Positions 1-12,422 of a DNA stretch of 64,000 nt are shown in pieces. The notes below the pieces were generated by a model. It did not search any database, had not been told where the DNA came from, and was given only the letters and a program-made list of their open reading frames with translations. How positions within the stretch are numbered: the stretch's first letter is position 1; the number at the start of each line of letters is the position of its first letter. This stretch comes from Patiria pectinifera. Its lineage: Eukaryota; Echinodermata; Asteroidea; Valvatida; Asterinidae. The translations under genes were made by a program, and so were the position numbers. The stretch is taken from positions 6,386,001 through 6,450,000 of the forward strand of contig CM057136.1 of assembly GCA_029964075.1 (NCBI GenBank). The letters are read 5' to 3'.

Positions 1-2021
1 AAAAATCACATTTGATTTACATCACCCCGACGCAAAATTCCATCTTATAAAATGAGAACTTGGACATAGTCCCACAGTTACAACGTGCCGTTAAGTCAAA
101 AAGATAATTGGTTGTACTTAACTATGTAAGAAGGAGGGGCTCGTGACATATTTTCAATGGGGAGCGCTCATAAGATCCTACAATCAGGCACACTATAATA
201 ACTAAAAATATGCAAATTCCCACGACTATTTATTAAGGGGGAGACCGCTCGCATGTACGTCACACCTTATGAGCTGAAATTTCACCTGCATGTTAACGTG
301 TACTTACATAATAACAATCCACAAAATACAATTCGCATAGAGCTGAGCTTGTCATTACCCAGAAATAAGACTGAAACTGAGTAAAATTTCAGCACAACAC
401 ACACGTGTTTTTTCCCCCCAGAGAAACGCACTTCAGGCTATCTCGACTCCAACACATTAAGGTAAAATGGCAGAAGCCTTGCGAGGCACCCGCCCGCTCA
501 TAAAATGTAGCTGATTTGCCGTAAGTGAAGGTAAAGAATGTTTTTCGCCGGTTCTGAGGAGTCTATTCCCAACGTAGCTGACTGCACAGGTACCTTAACG
601 CTACTGCACTGATGACCAGGCAGCGCGTCCCGGGCGGTGGAAGCGTATACACTAAGGTAACTAATATCCCATTTGCTCGCTAGCAAACTTCCATGCAGGA
701 AGACTGCAAAAACTGGGGTAATTAAATAAAAAAGACTTGTTTTTAAATATACAAATTAGGCTACATATTCAGTGAACCCCTTCAGTTAATAAATACGCAC
801 GCGTCGCGTTTCAGTAAATGGTTTGTTTTTGACATGCGACTGGAATTAAGACTATCCCTCAAACCGATCGAATTTTGCGTCAAAAATTTGATCCCAAAGT
901 TTGCTCTCGCAACACGCAAACATAACAAAAGGCGGCCAAATTTAAGGACATTTATATTCTATTTTTAAATGCTCACTCCAAATAATATCATATCATTTCG
1001 TGAAAAACGCATTTTGGCGCTATCGGGTACGCCATTCCCTTTAATTCCGCAGATTGTTTGGGTGTAAACTAGATGCTTATATTTCACCATCAGGAAGGCT
1101 TAGTATAGGCAACTGCTATACCCCATTGGTCGTAGGTCCACGGCTGGTGGGGGGGGGGGGGGGAAATCACGGGTGTGATCAGACAATTTTTGAATGACCT
1201 ATTGCGGCGTGACATTTGCCGACAGGCCACTATATGCTGGAAGGTAGCCAGGCCTATTACCGGTCACCCAGGAACCGCAAAATAAACATGTTTTGTCCGT
1301 CAAAATGGTAACAACATGTTGGTGAAGGGGGTGGGGGATAATACTACTAATGAGGTTTGCGAGATGCTGACGCTTTCATTTCATCCCCCGCCCTCCCCCG
1401 CTTGATTCGCCACTGGAGCGAGAATCTTGATGCATTGAAGGTATACGTGTGTGTTCTTGGCTTATACACAAAAGAAATTCAGCGGTTTCTCACTCCCTAC
1501 ATTGATGCTCCTGCTAAACATCCGATACCGTTTTTTTTCCTTAAAAAAATGCAAGAGGTGAGACAGGGAGGATGCTTTGCAAGCAAAACTTGCCCACCTC
1601 ATCTTACACCGACATTATCCTCTCTTACCTCAGGAGCAAACTACAGACACTTCAACGTAAACTCAGCCAGGTATAACGGCTTAAGCGAGGTCATTCTCCC
1701 CCAAGATCAACATGACACCATTCAGCAGTTCCCCCAACTCCACCGTGGCATGAAACGGTACCCGTGTGTACATTGTACACTACGTCTATGTAAATAGTCC
1801 CTACGTTATCTTAACCGGAGCCCGAGCGAGTTTTAAAATAAGGCAGCGCGGCCGCGTTATTTCTTGAGAAGGATCGCAATCATCTGGGGAGATAGTTTTT
1901 CAACTGGATGCATCTTTTATTAAATCGCAAATCTTTATAACAAAACCCCTCTTGACTTTCGAATTTTGTTGGATTGTGAAACTGATCAAACGCACCGGTC
2001 TTCTATTTGATCATTAATTTA
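1..2021. other. No gene recognised; one short dispersed repeat
   Basis: AT-rich non-coding DNA. Bases 14-50 (GATTTACATCACCCCGACGC onward) recur at 20231-20267 and, more diverged, at 26062-26103. A poly-G run lies near 1148-1163. A 146-codon frame at 1357-1797 resembles no family and begins in low-complexity C-rich sequence. Confidence 0.5.
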
Positions 2022-2275
2022 GAATTAATGACTTTGTCTTCGTTATCGGTTAAGTACCTATATTTTTTCTTGTTTGGGTCAAACTTGTTGCGATAGGTTC
2101 CTTAATCACAAAGGAGATATCCCGATACGATACACAGCGGTCTGTATTAAGAAAGCCACACTGCTAAGATAAATATGACATTTTTAAATTGTATTAGCTG
2201 ATCTCCTGATTTACTTTTTCTGATTTGATGCAAGTCCGCGGTTCGATCTGAACGACTCAAAGGAATCTGAAACTT
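2022..2275 (+). repeat. Dispersed repeat, copy 1 (pair with 5629-5868)
   Basis: It shares GAATTAATGACTTTGTCTTC, AATATGACATTTT, TGATCTCCTGA and GCGGTTC...TTTGAACGGCTC-like blocks with 5629-5868, in the same orientation and with similar spacing. No coding content and no terminal repeats were recognised. Confidence 0.65.
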
Positions 2276-4737
2276 TTCTTGGAAAGACTTTTTTTTTAAA
2301 TCTGTATTATGAATAGGGCTCCCAAGCGTCGAAAGATGTGAAGCCTTTATCCCATCCATACATTTCTAAATCTAATGGCCGGCCCGGGTACGAAAAAGGA
2401 TTGTCACGACTGTTTCTCGCTACGCCATGGATGATGGATATTTTATAATTTGGACGCTTGTTGGTCTCCGAATTTTCTTGGGAAAGTGTCCTACAGGGAA
2501 ACGACTACGATACATAGGCCTATAATTCCGAACAAGTTTTCTATCATAAGTGACAAGGCAAACATTTGCTTCAAAACCGAAAATGTGGAAGGTTAAGGGA
2601 AAAAAAGTTTCAAAAAAACAGTTGCCTTTAGGGCAAAAAAGGGCACTGAACAGACTTTGAAGGTAAGGATTAGTACCTTACAGGCTGAGGGCTGAATTTT
2701 ACTGAAATTTGGATTTAGTTAGAGTTGTATAAGTCCACATTATTTTGCTCTACGCATCAAAAAACCACACGCCTAATAACACTATTTTAGTTTGTAATTC
2801 TTTCATATTTTAATATTCTTCATATATGTATATTTATGGCTATAAAACGAAGTCAAAACCGGTAAATATTGATAGGCGAATGCACAATTTGAAATGCTAA
2901 ATTGTCTGCATTGTGCAATTATCCAACTCACCTCACAATTGTTTTAAATTTAAGAGATTCATCCTTTGTTTTTTGCTCAAAACGTCATACGCGTTAGCGA
3001 ATTTAAAAAGGCATATCCCTTTCTTTGATCTTTAATAAAATCAGAATTCCTGTTGATTTGTACCCTTAGGGACTACATTAAAGTACTTTTTATAACTGTT
3101 TACAATGAAGATTCTAATTAAGGTATACATTTTACACATTTAATCCTCATCAATTTTAAATCAACACAATTCATCCAGCCTTATACACATAACCAATAAC
3201 TATTTGTTAACCAAATTCCTTTTGACATTATATTAGAATGATTGGAAAGGCACGTATATGCAGTGATAAAAAAATTACAACTAATTTGTGTCTGGTGTTT
3301 ACAATACAATTTTTACACATAGGGCACTGAAATGTGTTTAATGAATTGCACTCTTGCGCTGTTCGAATTCATGTTAAAAAAATGTGTGTTAGTATCGATC
3401 TCAGTGCCTTTCTTGTCTTTGTTCTGCGAATTTCCACATCCTTGAGCAAACGAGTAATCCCATCTTTGACAGAAATTTCCGTGTTTCAGCTGCTTGAAAG
3501 AAATTGTCTTTGGTTATTTCCCTTCTCTATTTTGTGTTTCCTCAATAAATAAACACATGACATCTCGTAATTGACTAAGCGTTGTGGCTATGGTGTCTGG
3601 TACAAAGGCCGAGTTACATTTTAGGTTCATTATTGTTCTAAAAATCCTTGTATTGGTAAATTGGGTGCTTAAAGTTTTTATGACAGAAACAGTGACCTCA
3701 GGTCACGTATCGGCAAATTAACAAAATAAAAAGCGAAACTTACAGTTTGCAAATACTGAAATGTGTATCCTTGTGGAGTCATTTCTGTGTTCTCGTTTAC
3801 CAAAATTTTTAGAGTTTGAAAGTGTTTTTTCAAAATGCTCTTACTTTAACCAAAATTAATTTCCTGGGTTGAAATTCGGGTTTAATATCCTTTACATAAA
3901 TTACCTCAATTTGCGACGGATGAACTCACCTTGGAAATTCCTACTTTTTGAGTAAAATCCATATATCGATTACGTATTTACCTTTAGAAATTGCCCTGTT
4001 GAGACGTACGATCTCTTATTTCATATTATTCACATGTCTCCATAGCGTACCGTGTACCACAATGCTGTATTTTGAAAATATACGATAAAATGTGTGTTTA
4101 CATTTTAAATCGTCGTAGCCCACGAATTACTTGATTTTATACAAATAACGAATACAAATAACGCTACAGACAGACTCTGAATTCTATAATTGATAAATAC
4201 ATAATTATTATGTACAAGAGTTCGCAGCACAATCTGGCATTTTGTATAGCAACGTAGATTGATAGTGCAGCATGCGAATATCCGTGCGAAAAATAGCGAT
4301 GCTTGTAATAAAAAGAAGTTGTGGACGAGCTAGTTTACTATTTGCAATCAGGCTTTGGTTGTTTTGTTCCACTTAAATTACCATCGCATTCGCAAGAAAT
4401 GTAAGAACTCATTTGTGTTAACTAAAGCAAATGGTAAAGGCATTCTTTAAAGTGTTATGCCAAAATAAAACTGATACTAGGGCATACAGTGAACAGGTGT
4501 TATATAAATTGTACAGATATATGTAACTATTTACAAAGCAAGATAATAATTTTGATTAATGCAGTGAAAATAATATGTACATTTCTTTATGAAGTGGACT
4601 ATCCGCGCTTAAGGCGCTTCATTAGTATTGCCCCTACTTTTCAGGCAAATACATCATTCCGCAGTTCCATAGGAAGTGTACAGTTCGGTGAAGTAAACGG
4701 ATTGCTCTAGCACATTCAAAAGGTTGCCAGTTATTCC
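2276..4737. other. No gene recognised
   Basis: AT-rich DNA. Bases 3335-3520 are a diverged relative of 37250-37370 (shared TGCGAATTTCCACATCCTTGAGCAAACG-like block, differing at several positions), so this is an old dispersed repeat. Confidence 0.5.
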
Positions 4738-4870
4738 TCGGTGTGCAGTAACAAATTGTAATAAAGTGCCTTGCCCATGAACACACGCACCGCAACCCCG
4801 CTGGTTGGACTCGAACCCTCCTTCTTCAGAATTATCGACAAGATCTTCAATTTGACGAACGAGACCAACA
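4738..4870 (-). mobile_element. tRNA-derived SINE remnant
   Basis: On the minus strand this has a B-box-like GGTTCGAGTCC, then CAACCAGCGGGGTTGCGG and GGGCAAGGCACTTTATT. This matches the 3' part of a tRNA-derived SINE family frequent in marine deuterostome genomes. The A-box end is not evident, so the copy is truncated or decayed. Confidence 0.5.
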
Positions 4871-5628
4871 AGTCATGGCAGTGCAGGAAGAGATGGATAC
4901 ATTGTGTTAATCTAGAGATTAAGATGTACCTCTCATTATATTTTCGAGATGTAATCAACAGCTTCGCAAAACGACAAAATATTTCACTTAAGTAGTCACA
5001 TGTATGTTTTCACCTTTACGATATTTGTGTCAATATATGGAAAAATGAAAAAGAAAACATGTCTTTTAATTTAGGTAGGTCCATCGAATTCATGAAGCAG
5101 TAGTCTCCGACTCCAGTCCATCAGATTATGGTGAATAGTCTTCTACCAGAAGTTGACCTCTTCCATTACTACAAAGGTAGATGACGAAAAGAAATAAGAA
5201 CACGTGATTAAGTGCTAATTGGGAGTGATGAAAAATAATACTAATACAAAAATATTTGAAAGCACGATCTAAAAGACTGTGAAAAATCCATACGTTTACA
5301 ATTTCGCCAGAATTTCGCAGAGAATGCCATATATCGTTGGCGATTTGTTTTGGAAGGGAGATTGGTGTTTTGGGAACATATTACTATGCTTTTTTTCCAA
5401 TAGTGAACTGTGACTATATTGCTTCGGAACTCTGACATCCTATTGACGAACAGCGAACAGGAACGCATTAAAGACATCAAACTGAAACCCGAAAGGTCGT
5501 CTGACGCATTTCATTTCACTTCGACGCTGTACGATGAATGGATAAAGGGTAAAACTGACAATATTCCAACGAATGCGGCATTCTACGATTCACTTTAAAT
5601 ATCAATGTAAATTCTTCATTAGCTCGTC
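4871..5628. other. No gene recognised
   Basis: Only short frames lie here. GAATGCGGCATTCTAC occurs at 5572-5587 and again near 5909-5924, flanking the dispersed repeat copy that follows. Confidence 0.4.
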
Positions 5629-5868
5629 ATGAATTAATGACTTTGTCTTCGTAATCGGTCCTGGTCACTGTTGGAGTAACTATATTGTTCTTGTTTTGGT
5701 CAAACTTGTCTATTTCCCGAAATACAATACACAACGGTCCGTAAAGATAGCCGCACTGCCATGATGAATATGACATTTTCAATTGTATTTGTTGATCTCC
5801 TGAGATACTATTCTGATTTGATACAAGTGCGCGGTTCCATTTGAACGGCTCAAAGGATTCTGAAACTC
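5629..5868 (+). repeat. Dispersed repeat, copy 2 (pair with 2022-2275)
   Basis: Same-orientation diverged copy of 2022-2275, ending at the shared TTCTGAAACT block. The flanking GAATGCGGCATTCTAC direct repeats may mark its borders. Confidence 0.65.
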
Positions 5869-6989
5869 GTCGGATCAAGTATTATCAAAATAATGTAAAA
5901 CTGATAATAGCGAATGCGGCATTCTACATTATCCTCCACTCTGGCACTCACTATATCATTGCTATACCTCTGTCTTGAATACTGTTTTTTCACTGGCCTA
6001 TAGACCGATCACGTGTTAAGTTTATAAACAAATCATGGCACACTCCCTGTGGGATCACTTACGTGATATCCTACAGGGAGTGTGCTATGACTTTGTACAT
6101 ACGGTACGTACGGAGGGAAATGCTTGTATCGTTGGTGCCCACGCTATTTTCACCATGTATTCACAGAGTGGAAGCAGCGAACTAGCAGACGATGAGCTGT
6201 TTCGAGCACGCGACATGCATGCGAGTTGGCGTTCGATTGTCATGAGTGTTGTTTTTACTGCTTTTTGTTTTCGTGAGTTTTACATCGAAATCCAAAGAAC
6301 TTGCTAAGATGCTATGCGCCCCTCGGGTGTTCAGAAGTCATTCCACACATCGCAGCAGTCAACAATTGTTAAATGTAAACTCTTCTCTAGCTCGTCATGA
6401 CAGCAAATGGTAGGAACGGACAATCTTAGACTCGGCCATAAACTTGTTTAATTTCTCATATGACTGAGTTTGACCGAGCTACCTTGGTCACCTGACCAAA
6501 TGTCGCGGTCTCATTCGTTAATGCTCATTGTTTGATTGATTGACAGCAAGGGGTCAATAAGGGCAGCAGTATATTAACTCACGGCGTGTAGGTCCTTTCG
6601 TTCCATGTCTGCACATTACCAATCCGCTCTAATGCTTGCTGGTCACGTGGTCCCAAGCTGTCGGGCCTGGTCGGCGGGCCGCCATTTTTACTGGACCGCT
6701 GGTGATTGAACTGCATCAAAAGAGATCAACATTTTTGGATCAGTCAGTAATAACTAGAATAGTCAAAGATGTTTACCTGGTGTTTACCTTTGAATGTATC
6801 CGAGTTTGACAGGGGAAATGTTCAAAACGAAATATAAAAAAAGAACATGCAGACATTCGGTTATCGGTTGGTAACAGGGCTCAGTTTGAACCATTTACAA
6901 ATCAATTGCGAGAAGTAACCACAAAAGGTACTTATGTTACCAATTGCCACAGGGCAATATAGGTCTTCCATTCACTGTAACAAGCCTGC
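5869..6989. other. No gene recognised; one short hairpin
   Basis: Bases 6036-6087 form a hairpin with about 20-base arms (GGCACACTCCCTGT and ACAGGGAGTGTGC). It lies inside a 90-codon frame that matches nothing known and is probably fortuitous. Confidence 0.45.
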
Positions 6990-7061
6990 ATTAGAAAGGA
7001 CGGGGTTTGAATTTCACCTACTGCCGCTTACGATTCTGAGGTCGCCCTGAAAACGCTATGA

Positions 7062-8843
7062 TTGCCAGTCTTTCGCTATAGCGACACAGATCTTGGCGTT
7101 GTATTAGCTGCTGCCACGGGAGATATGTTGCTCCCACTTTATCTCCGGTTTTTAACCGGAATCTGTCTTGTTGCCTCGTTGATTCTGTTGGAACGTCTTG
7201 TTGAATATGTTGTCCTACGACATGAAGCAAATCAGAGCATCGATTTGTCTCCGGGAGCTCGCCGGTGGAGCGGGAATTTTGAACATGGAATTCCCAACGT
7301 GAGTACACCTACCGGTTGCCATAATGGTCTTGAAGACGGTATCGGTACAACGATCTTCAACAATACCGCCACGGTGTCACGCTTTTTGGACAATAGGCAA
7401 CCCATTGTATCTGCTGGTGCTACTGTTCAATGCTACACCAAACGACAGCTACTGTCCTTACGTGAGTTTAAAGTGCCTCTATCTGCTGAGACCTATGACA
7501 CCCTGAAGCAATTAGGTATCGCTCGTCATGCAAGAGGCCGACGAGCAGGAACGCATATGTTCAAAAAGATTCGGACTTGTTGTTCCCCTAGATCTCAAAA
7601 CCCACGTAAGAGCAATCTCCATACCAGTATCCCGTCTAACCTGCTACCAATATCCCTGGCCAAGCCACTTTCAAGTCTGACCATACACATCTGGAATGCG
7701 AATTCCATACGCAATAAAACCACCACCCTATTGGACCATATTCTATTGTATGATGTTGACATGATGTTGTTGACTGAGACCTGGCTTTCTGATGATGATA
7801 TGGTGATAATTGGTGAATGTACCCCTCCTGGCTACATGTTCATCAATTTTCCTCTTAGGGGGGCAACCCATGGTGGTGTGATTGGCATAGTGCACAAGAA
7901 ATCACTGAAACTGTGTTCTACCCCGTCTGGGTTCTCCTCAGTTAACTTTGAACACTGCACTGTTATGCTCAACAACTGTATCCGACTTATCGGAATATAT
8001 CGTCCGCCTCCATCACGTGCTAATGGACTGAAAACCTCAGAATTTTTGGAAGAGTTTGAGAGATTTCTGGATGAGACGTCCGTTACTCCTAAAAAAACTG
8101 CCTTATTGGCTGATTTCAATGTGCATATTGACTCACCTGATAAATGGGACACCAAAACATTTACTGAGATAATTTCAAATGCAGGCTTCAGCCAACATGT
8201 CAAGGGCCCAACTCACAGACATGGTCAGACCTTAGACTTGGTCATTTCACGTGATGATGATGATCTAATCCATGAAGTTCATGTCGACCCTCTACACCAC
8301 TCTGATCATCATGTCGTCACATGTACCATGAAGTGTGGCAAACCTCCACCACCGAGGGTCTCAACAACATCCCGCCAGTACGGCAAGCTGGACCATGAGC
8401 GCTTGACAGAGCTACTCCATGATCGGTTTACCGATTTCCCAGACAGCAACAACGATCCCAACAGTCTTGCAGAGTCTTATGCGAAGATAACTTCTATGGT
8501 CCTCGACGAAGTCTGTCCCTTGGTCACCAGGGAACGAATTATCAAGCCAAGACTTCCATGGTACAACGACCTCATCCATACTGAAAGGCGTATTCGGTGT
8601 CGCCTTGAGCGGAAATGGAAAAAGACCAACTCTGCTGAGGATGAACATGCCTTCCGGGCTCAAAAAGACCACGTAAATAGAATGATCACTGATTCAAAGA
8701 TGCAGTATTATTCTGACAAATGCACCGATTGTAATGTTAAAGATATGTACGCTACCATCAATGCTCTCCTTAACAAGACTGCTCAAACTCTACCCGATTG
8801 TGATTCCAATAAAAAGCTTGTTGTTTTTCAAGGAAAAGGTTGA
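7062..8843 (+). pseudogene. LINE ORF2, N-terminal half: endonuclease
   Basis: A 593-codon frame. Residues about 205-420 form the endonuclease/exonuclease/phosphatase domain that nicks target DNA: NANSIRNK (212-219), TETWL (238-242), YRPP (313-316), ADFNVHID (350-357, where GDFN is usual), TLDLVIS (390-396) and SDHHVV (414-419). Upstream lies the linker common to L2/CR1 ORF2 proteins (CYTKRQLL at 124-131). The frame ends FQGKG-stop at 8843, while the reverse transcriptase continues in another frame from about 8815, so the original single ORF2 is broken by a small indel around 8812-8824. Confidence 0.92.
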
Positions 8844-10494
8844 GAACATACGGTCCAATGCGTACACTCAGTCTAACACGGGTGTTAGTGTTACTGATGC
8901 AACATCCACTGTCTTTTCTTTCACTGAGTTTGAGCAGATTACTTGTGACGACGTTAAACAAATCATCATGCGTCTTCCTAATAGATCGTGTTCATTAGAT
9001 ACTTTACCATCCTGGTTGGTTAAAGAAAATCTGTCCACTCTTCACCCCGTTATCACACACGTTGTTAATGCCTTCCTCTCATCTGGTATTTTCCCATCAA
9101 ATCCTAAACACTTCATCATAACTCCTGTAATTAAGAAGAGTTCACTTGACCGTAATCAGTTTAAGAGTTATCGACCTGTTTCCAACATACCTCTTCTGTC
9201 CAAGGTTATAGAGAAGGCCGTGACATGTCAAGTTATTGACCACATGGACAGCTACAAACTAGGTGAACAGTTCCAGTCCGCGTACAAGCATCACCACAGT
9301 ACCGAGACTGCCCTTCTTAGGGTCAAAAATGATATTCTTTGTTCCCTGGACAAAAACAAAGCTGTTTTTATGGTCTTGCTTGACATGTCGGCCGCTTTCG
9401 ACACGGTCGATCACGGCATCCTTCTACAGAGACTCCAGAGCCAATTTGGAATAAAAGAAACTGTTGAGTCTTGGTTCAGCACATACCTAAAAGACCGCGC
9501 AGCTAAGGTTTCCATCAAAGGAGATTTGTCTGAAGAGCACATTTTCACCTACTCCATACCCCAGGGATCCGTAGTAGGTCCGTTGGGATTCATTATGTAC
9601 ACCAATCCCATCGGTGAGATCATTCGTAGGCATGGCATTTCATTTCATGAATATGCAGATGATATCCAGCTTGATGCTGAGTTTGACCCTAAAACTGAAG
9701 GCGACTGTCACCAGGTACTTGGCAATTTATCATCTTGCGTTTTCATGATCAATGAATGGATGTCTCAAAACATGCTGAAGCTTAACAAAGACAAGATTGA
9801 GTTCATTGTTTTCGCCAGTAATCATGTTGTTGCTAGTGTCCCTGATCTCCAATTAGAATTGGGAGACTTATCCATTCCAGCTTCCACATCCATTAAGGAT
9901 TTAGGAGTCACACTAGATTCTTCTTTGACAATGCCTCATCACGTTGGCTCTCTGTGTAAAACTATTAATTTCCACATCCGCAACTTGTGGCGTATTCGCC
10001 GGTTTATTACACAGGATGCCTGCCATCACGCCGTCAGAAGTCTGGTCCTGTCTCGTCTTGATTATGCGAACTCTCTTTTGCTAGGTGCTCGTGAGAAAGA
10101 TCTTAAACGGTTACAGCGCCTACAAAACAAGGCTGCTCTGCTAGTCTTCTCATGCGGCCGGGACCAGCCTTCTGAGGGCCTGCTGGCAGAGCTACATTGG
10201 CTCCCTGTTAAACAGAGGATAACCTTCAAAATCTGCACCCTTGTATACAAAATTCTCAACACTCAAGCTTCATCATATCTGGTTGACCTATTACATTCAC
10301 ATCACACAAATATTCCTGACTCTTACAGACAGCGACTCCGCTCATCATCCGATCAGACCCGGCTTTCTGTCCCTAGAAGTAGGAAGAAGGCCGGAGATAG
10401 CTCTTTCGTTGTGGCCGCCCCTTGCATGTGGAATGAGCTTCCTTCTTGTCTGAGAGAGGCGGTCTCGCTGCCTGTATTCAAACGTCTCCTATAA
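8734..10494 (+). pseudogene. LINE ORF2, C-terminal half: reverse transcriptase
   Basis: A 586-codon frame whose real LINE content begins near residue 28 (LLFFKEKVE). Reverse transcriptase motifs appear in order: SYRPVSN (145-151), the metal-binding AFDTVDH (221-227), PQGSVVGP (276-283), YADD (307-310) and the KLN/K thumb region. It is followed by the usual L2/CR1 C-terminal segment (LVLSRLDYANSLL, LHWLPV, WNELP). It ends at FKRLL with TAA at 10492-10494. The bases that follow (AAGACACACCTGTTCCAAG) look like coding sequence typical of the family, so this TAA is probably a late nonsense mutation. The frameshift from the endonuclease half makes the copy non-autonomous. Confidence 0.92.
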
Positions 10495-10639
10495 AAGACA
10501 CACCTGTTCCAAGTCCATTCGTAATCATATTGTGTCTGTTTTTCTTTCCTGTTATTTTTTGTTGTGGATGAGTGTTAAGCGCTTTGTTCTTTGTAAAGCG
10601 CTATATAAATACTTTGTATTATTATTATTATTATCGCGC

Positions 10640-10836
10640 TTCCAGAAGATTTGTTTGTTTTGGTTGGTTGTTTGAATACTTACTCTTTTCCTCAAGATAA
10701 AGACTTTACAATTTACTTATTGCAAGGCATTTATGCGCGAGATACAAATGTTCTGCCACCCTGGTCTAGCTAGGCCTCCGTGAAAAGGAAATCCGTGCAA
10801 AATTTAAACTACTCGACAGAAAGCAGCCCAGCTACG
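10640..10836 (-). other. Probable start of the receptor 3' UTR
   Basis: This is the stretch between the receptor stop codon and the 3' end of the LINE. No canonical AATAAA is seen on the minus strand, only weak variants such as AATAAG near 10717-10722. The transcript may therefore run into the antisense LINE or use a weak signal. Confidence 0.35.
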
Positions 10837-10965
10837 TTAGCGTACCAGAGAAGAGGTGCGTGTGGTGAGGCTAGACGTCGTACTCAGTCGGCTCCGCAAA
10901 CGACGCCGATGGCTTAGCTTCTCCGTACATGGTCCACAACGCTGTAACAACCGACGCACATCCGC
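10837..10965 (-). CDS. Neuropeptide GPCR, last coding exon (helix 8 and C-terminal tail)
   Basis: This 129-base exon follows a plausible acceptor (TTATGTACATTCAG, AG at 10966-10967). In the phase required by exon 3 it reads ADVRRLLQRCGPC, then a basic and Ser/Thr-rich stretch ending TRTSSLVR and a TAA stop (10837-10839). Joined to NDSFR it makes a conventional helix 8, with CGPC as a likely palmitoylation site and serine/threonine clusters suited to receptor-kinase and arrestin control. It is too short to stand out as an open frame. The support is the phase match, the helix-8 chemistry and local base composition richer in G and C than the surroundings. No transcript evidence is available, so this exon is the least certain part of the model. 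Confidence 0.72.
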   Translation of the reverse strand, partial: ADVRRLLQRCGPCTEKLSHRRRLRSRLSTTSSLTTRTSSLVR

Positions 10966-11530
10966 CTGAATGTACATAAAAGAGTAAACAAGTATTAATT
11001 CACGGAAAAATCCACTTTGGTTTTACCACTTTGGTTATTAAATGTTTGCCGACAGAGGATGTGTTTTTTTTAAGAAACTTTGACGGACTTAGCTTTGACC
11101 GTTCTCCCCAGATTATCTTCTCTCTAAAATTAAATGTTGTCAATAATAACGCCATTCACGCAATGCCGACATTTATACTGCGTCAAAAATATCCGATGAG
11201 ATGTTAAAAAAAATGCACTTCTTTAATATCGACTCCATGACATCTTAAAACTAGCTAAAAAGAAATGATATGAAGTGGGAGAGACAATCATAATAATTCA
11301 TCATAATAATTCAACTCCACAGTTGAGTTGTGAAATAAAGAAGAAATAGGGGCCTACGCGGTGAAAGTTGTGATATAAAAGGTAAGTGAGTAGCAATTGT
11401 ACTTAACATGTCATAATGTTAAATTATGTTGTACTTTGGATACCTTGACGTGCCAAGGTAGAACGTAAACCAGCGAGCTGTAATCAACCAGCGATCTCTG
11501 CGGATGGCTCACTACTGTTCGACCCAAAAC

Positions 11531-11823
11531 CAAGGCCGGATCCAGAACACATTTTTTGGGGGACCAAAATAAAATGTTGGTCCCCCCAAAAAGCGGGTCC
11601 AAAACATTACGGCGTAGGATTCAGGGCCCGCTTAAGGGCTCCGAAAATATTTTGGATTCCAGATGTTCTGTCCAATTTCTGACCACTTAAACCAATTTGT
11701 TTTGAGGAAAAGATGGTTATGTATGCAATGTCTGCCTTTATTGCGACGTCACTTTAAAAAATGCGTTCTTTTTTTTTTGGGGGGGGGGGGATGGCCCCCA
11801 TTGCCCCACTGGATCCGCCCTTG
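11531..11823. mobile_element. hAT-like MITE in receptor intron 3
   Basis: The terminal inverted repeats are CAAGGCCGGATCCAG and its near-complement ending CTGGATCCGCCCTTG. The flanks are CCCAAAAC (11523-11530) and CATAAAAC (11824-11831), an 8-bp duplication with two mismatches. The interior has a long poly-G run (about 11779-11790) and no coding sequence. Confidence 0.65.
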
Positions 11824-12212
11824 CATAAAACCAGTGTTTATGTCCCGTACCGTAATAATTTTTTGATTAGAGATGTGTATATGAGTTTTCGGTTGAGCAA
11901 AATCGAAATAAGACCATACAAAATCCTCAAATAAAAAAATAAAAACAAAAATTTACCAAAAATTACGTCCATGAAAAGAAAATGAAGTAGTGGTTGAAGA
12001 AAAAGGATCGTTTTTGTCATTAAAACTTTGGCACTTATTGTGCCTTTAAGCATCATTCCATCTTGCAATATTCAGTGTCATCTGCAACTGAATGACGCTG
12101 AGTCAAACTTGCTGGTAATGTGACAAATCAATCATCCCAGCGCATGTTGTGCGATATGGTCATAAAACTGTTTTGGGAAGTCCAACCTAGAACTATAACG
12201 TGGCAGACTTAC

Positions 12213-12422
12213 CCGGAAGCTGTCGTTAAAGAAGCCAAAGGCGATGGGATTCATGAAACTATTTGCCATGGCAAGCCAATGACCCGTAAAGAAGTAGACG
12301 AAGAAGAAGTTGGGGTACTTGCTGACCACCGCGCTGTCAGTGATGACAATCAGATGGTAGACGTAGAGAGGTAGCCAAGAACCGATGAAGAGGAAGACAA
12401 TCATCATTAGCATCTTGATTAC
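12213..12422 (-). CDS. Neuropeptide GPCR, coding exon 3 (TM6-TM7)
   Basis: This exon encodes residues 293-362. It starts VIKMLMMIVF after the acceptor TTAACCTAG (AG at 12423-12424), 1,001 bases from exon 2. TM6 carries SWLP instead of the usual CWxP, as in NPFF receptors. TM7 carries HWLAMANS followed by NPIAF, in which the tyrosine of NPxxY is replaced by phenylalanine. It ends NDSFR at a strong CGG/GTAAGT donor (12211-12212). Reading through the donor adds 26 residues (VSLPRYSSR...) before a stop at 12132-12134. From memory, vertebrate tachykinin receptor genes also have introns close to the KRK/VVKM junction and just after TM7, which agrees with both ends of this exon. Confidence 0.88.

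Larger units (their letters stand above)
6990..10640 (+). mobile_element. L2-type LINE (non-LTR retrotransposon), nearly full-length body, inactive
   Basis: A non-LTR element encoding an AP-like endonuclease and a reverse transcriptase, with a 3' end that has the classic short stem (AAGCGCTTTG...AAAGCGCTATATAAATAC) followed by a (TAT)n microsatellite at about 10616-10635. This 3' end and the CYTKRQLLSLR and GRRAGTH segments upstream of the endonuclease are typical of the L2/CR1 group. The 5' boundary near 6.99 kb is approximate, no target-site duplication was found, and no ORF1 is seen, so the element is probably 5'-truncated. It lies tail-to-tail with the receptor gene. Confidence 0.9.

Noticed and set aside
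1357-1797. 146-codon frame
   Set aside because: No recognisable domain, begins in C-rich low-complexity sequence, and has no splice or promoter context.
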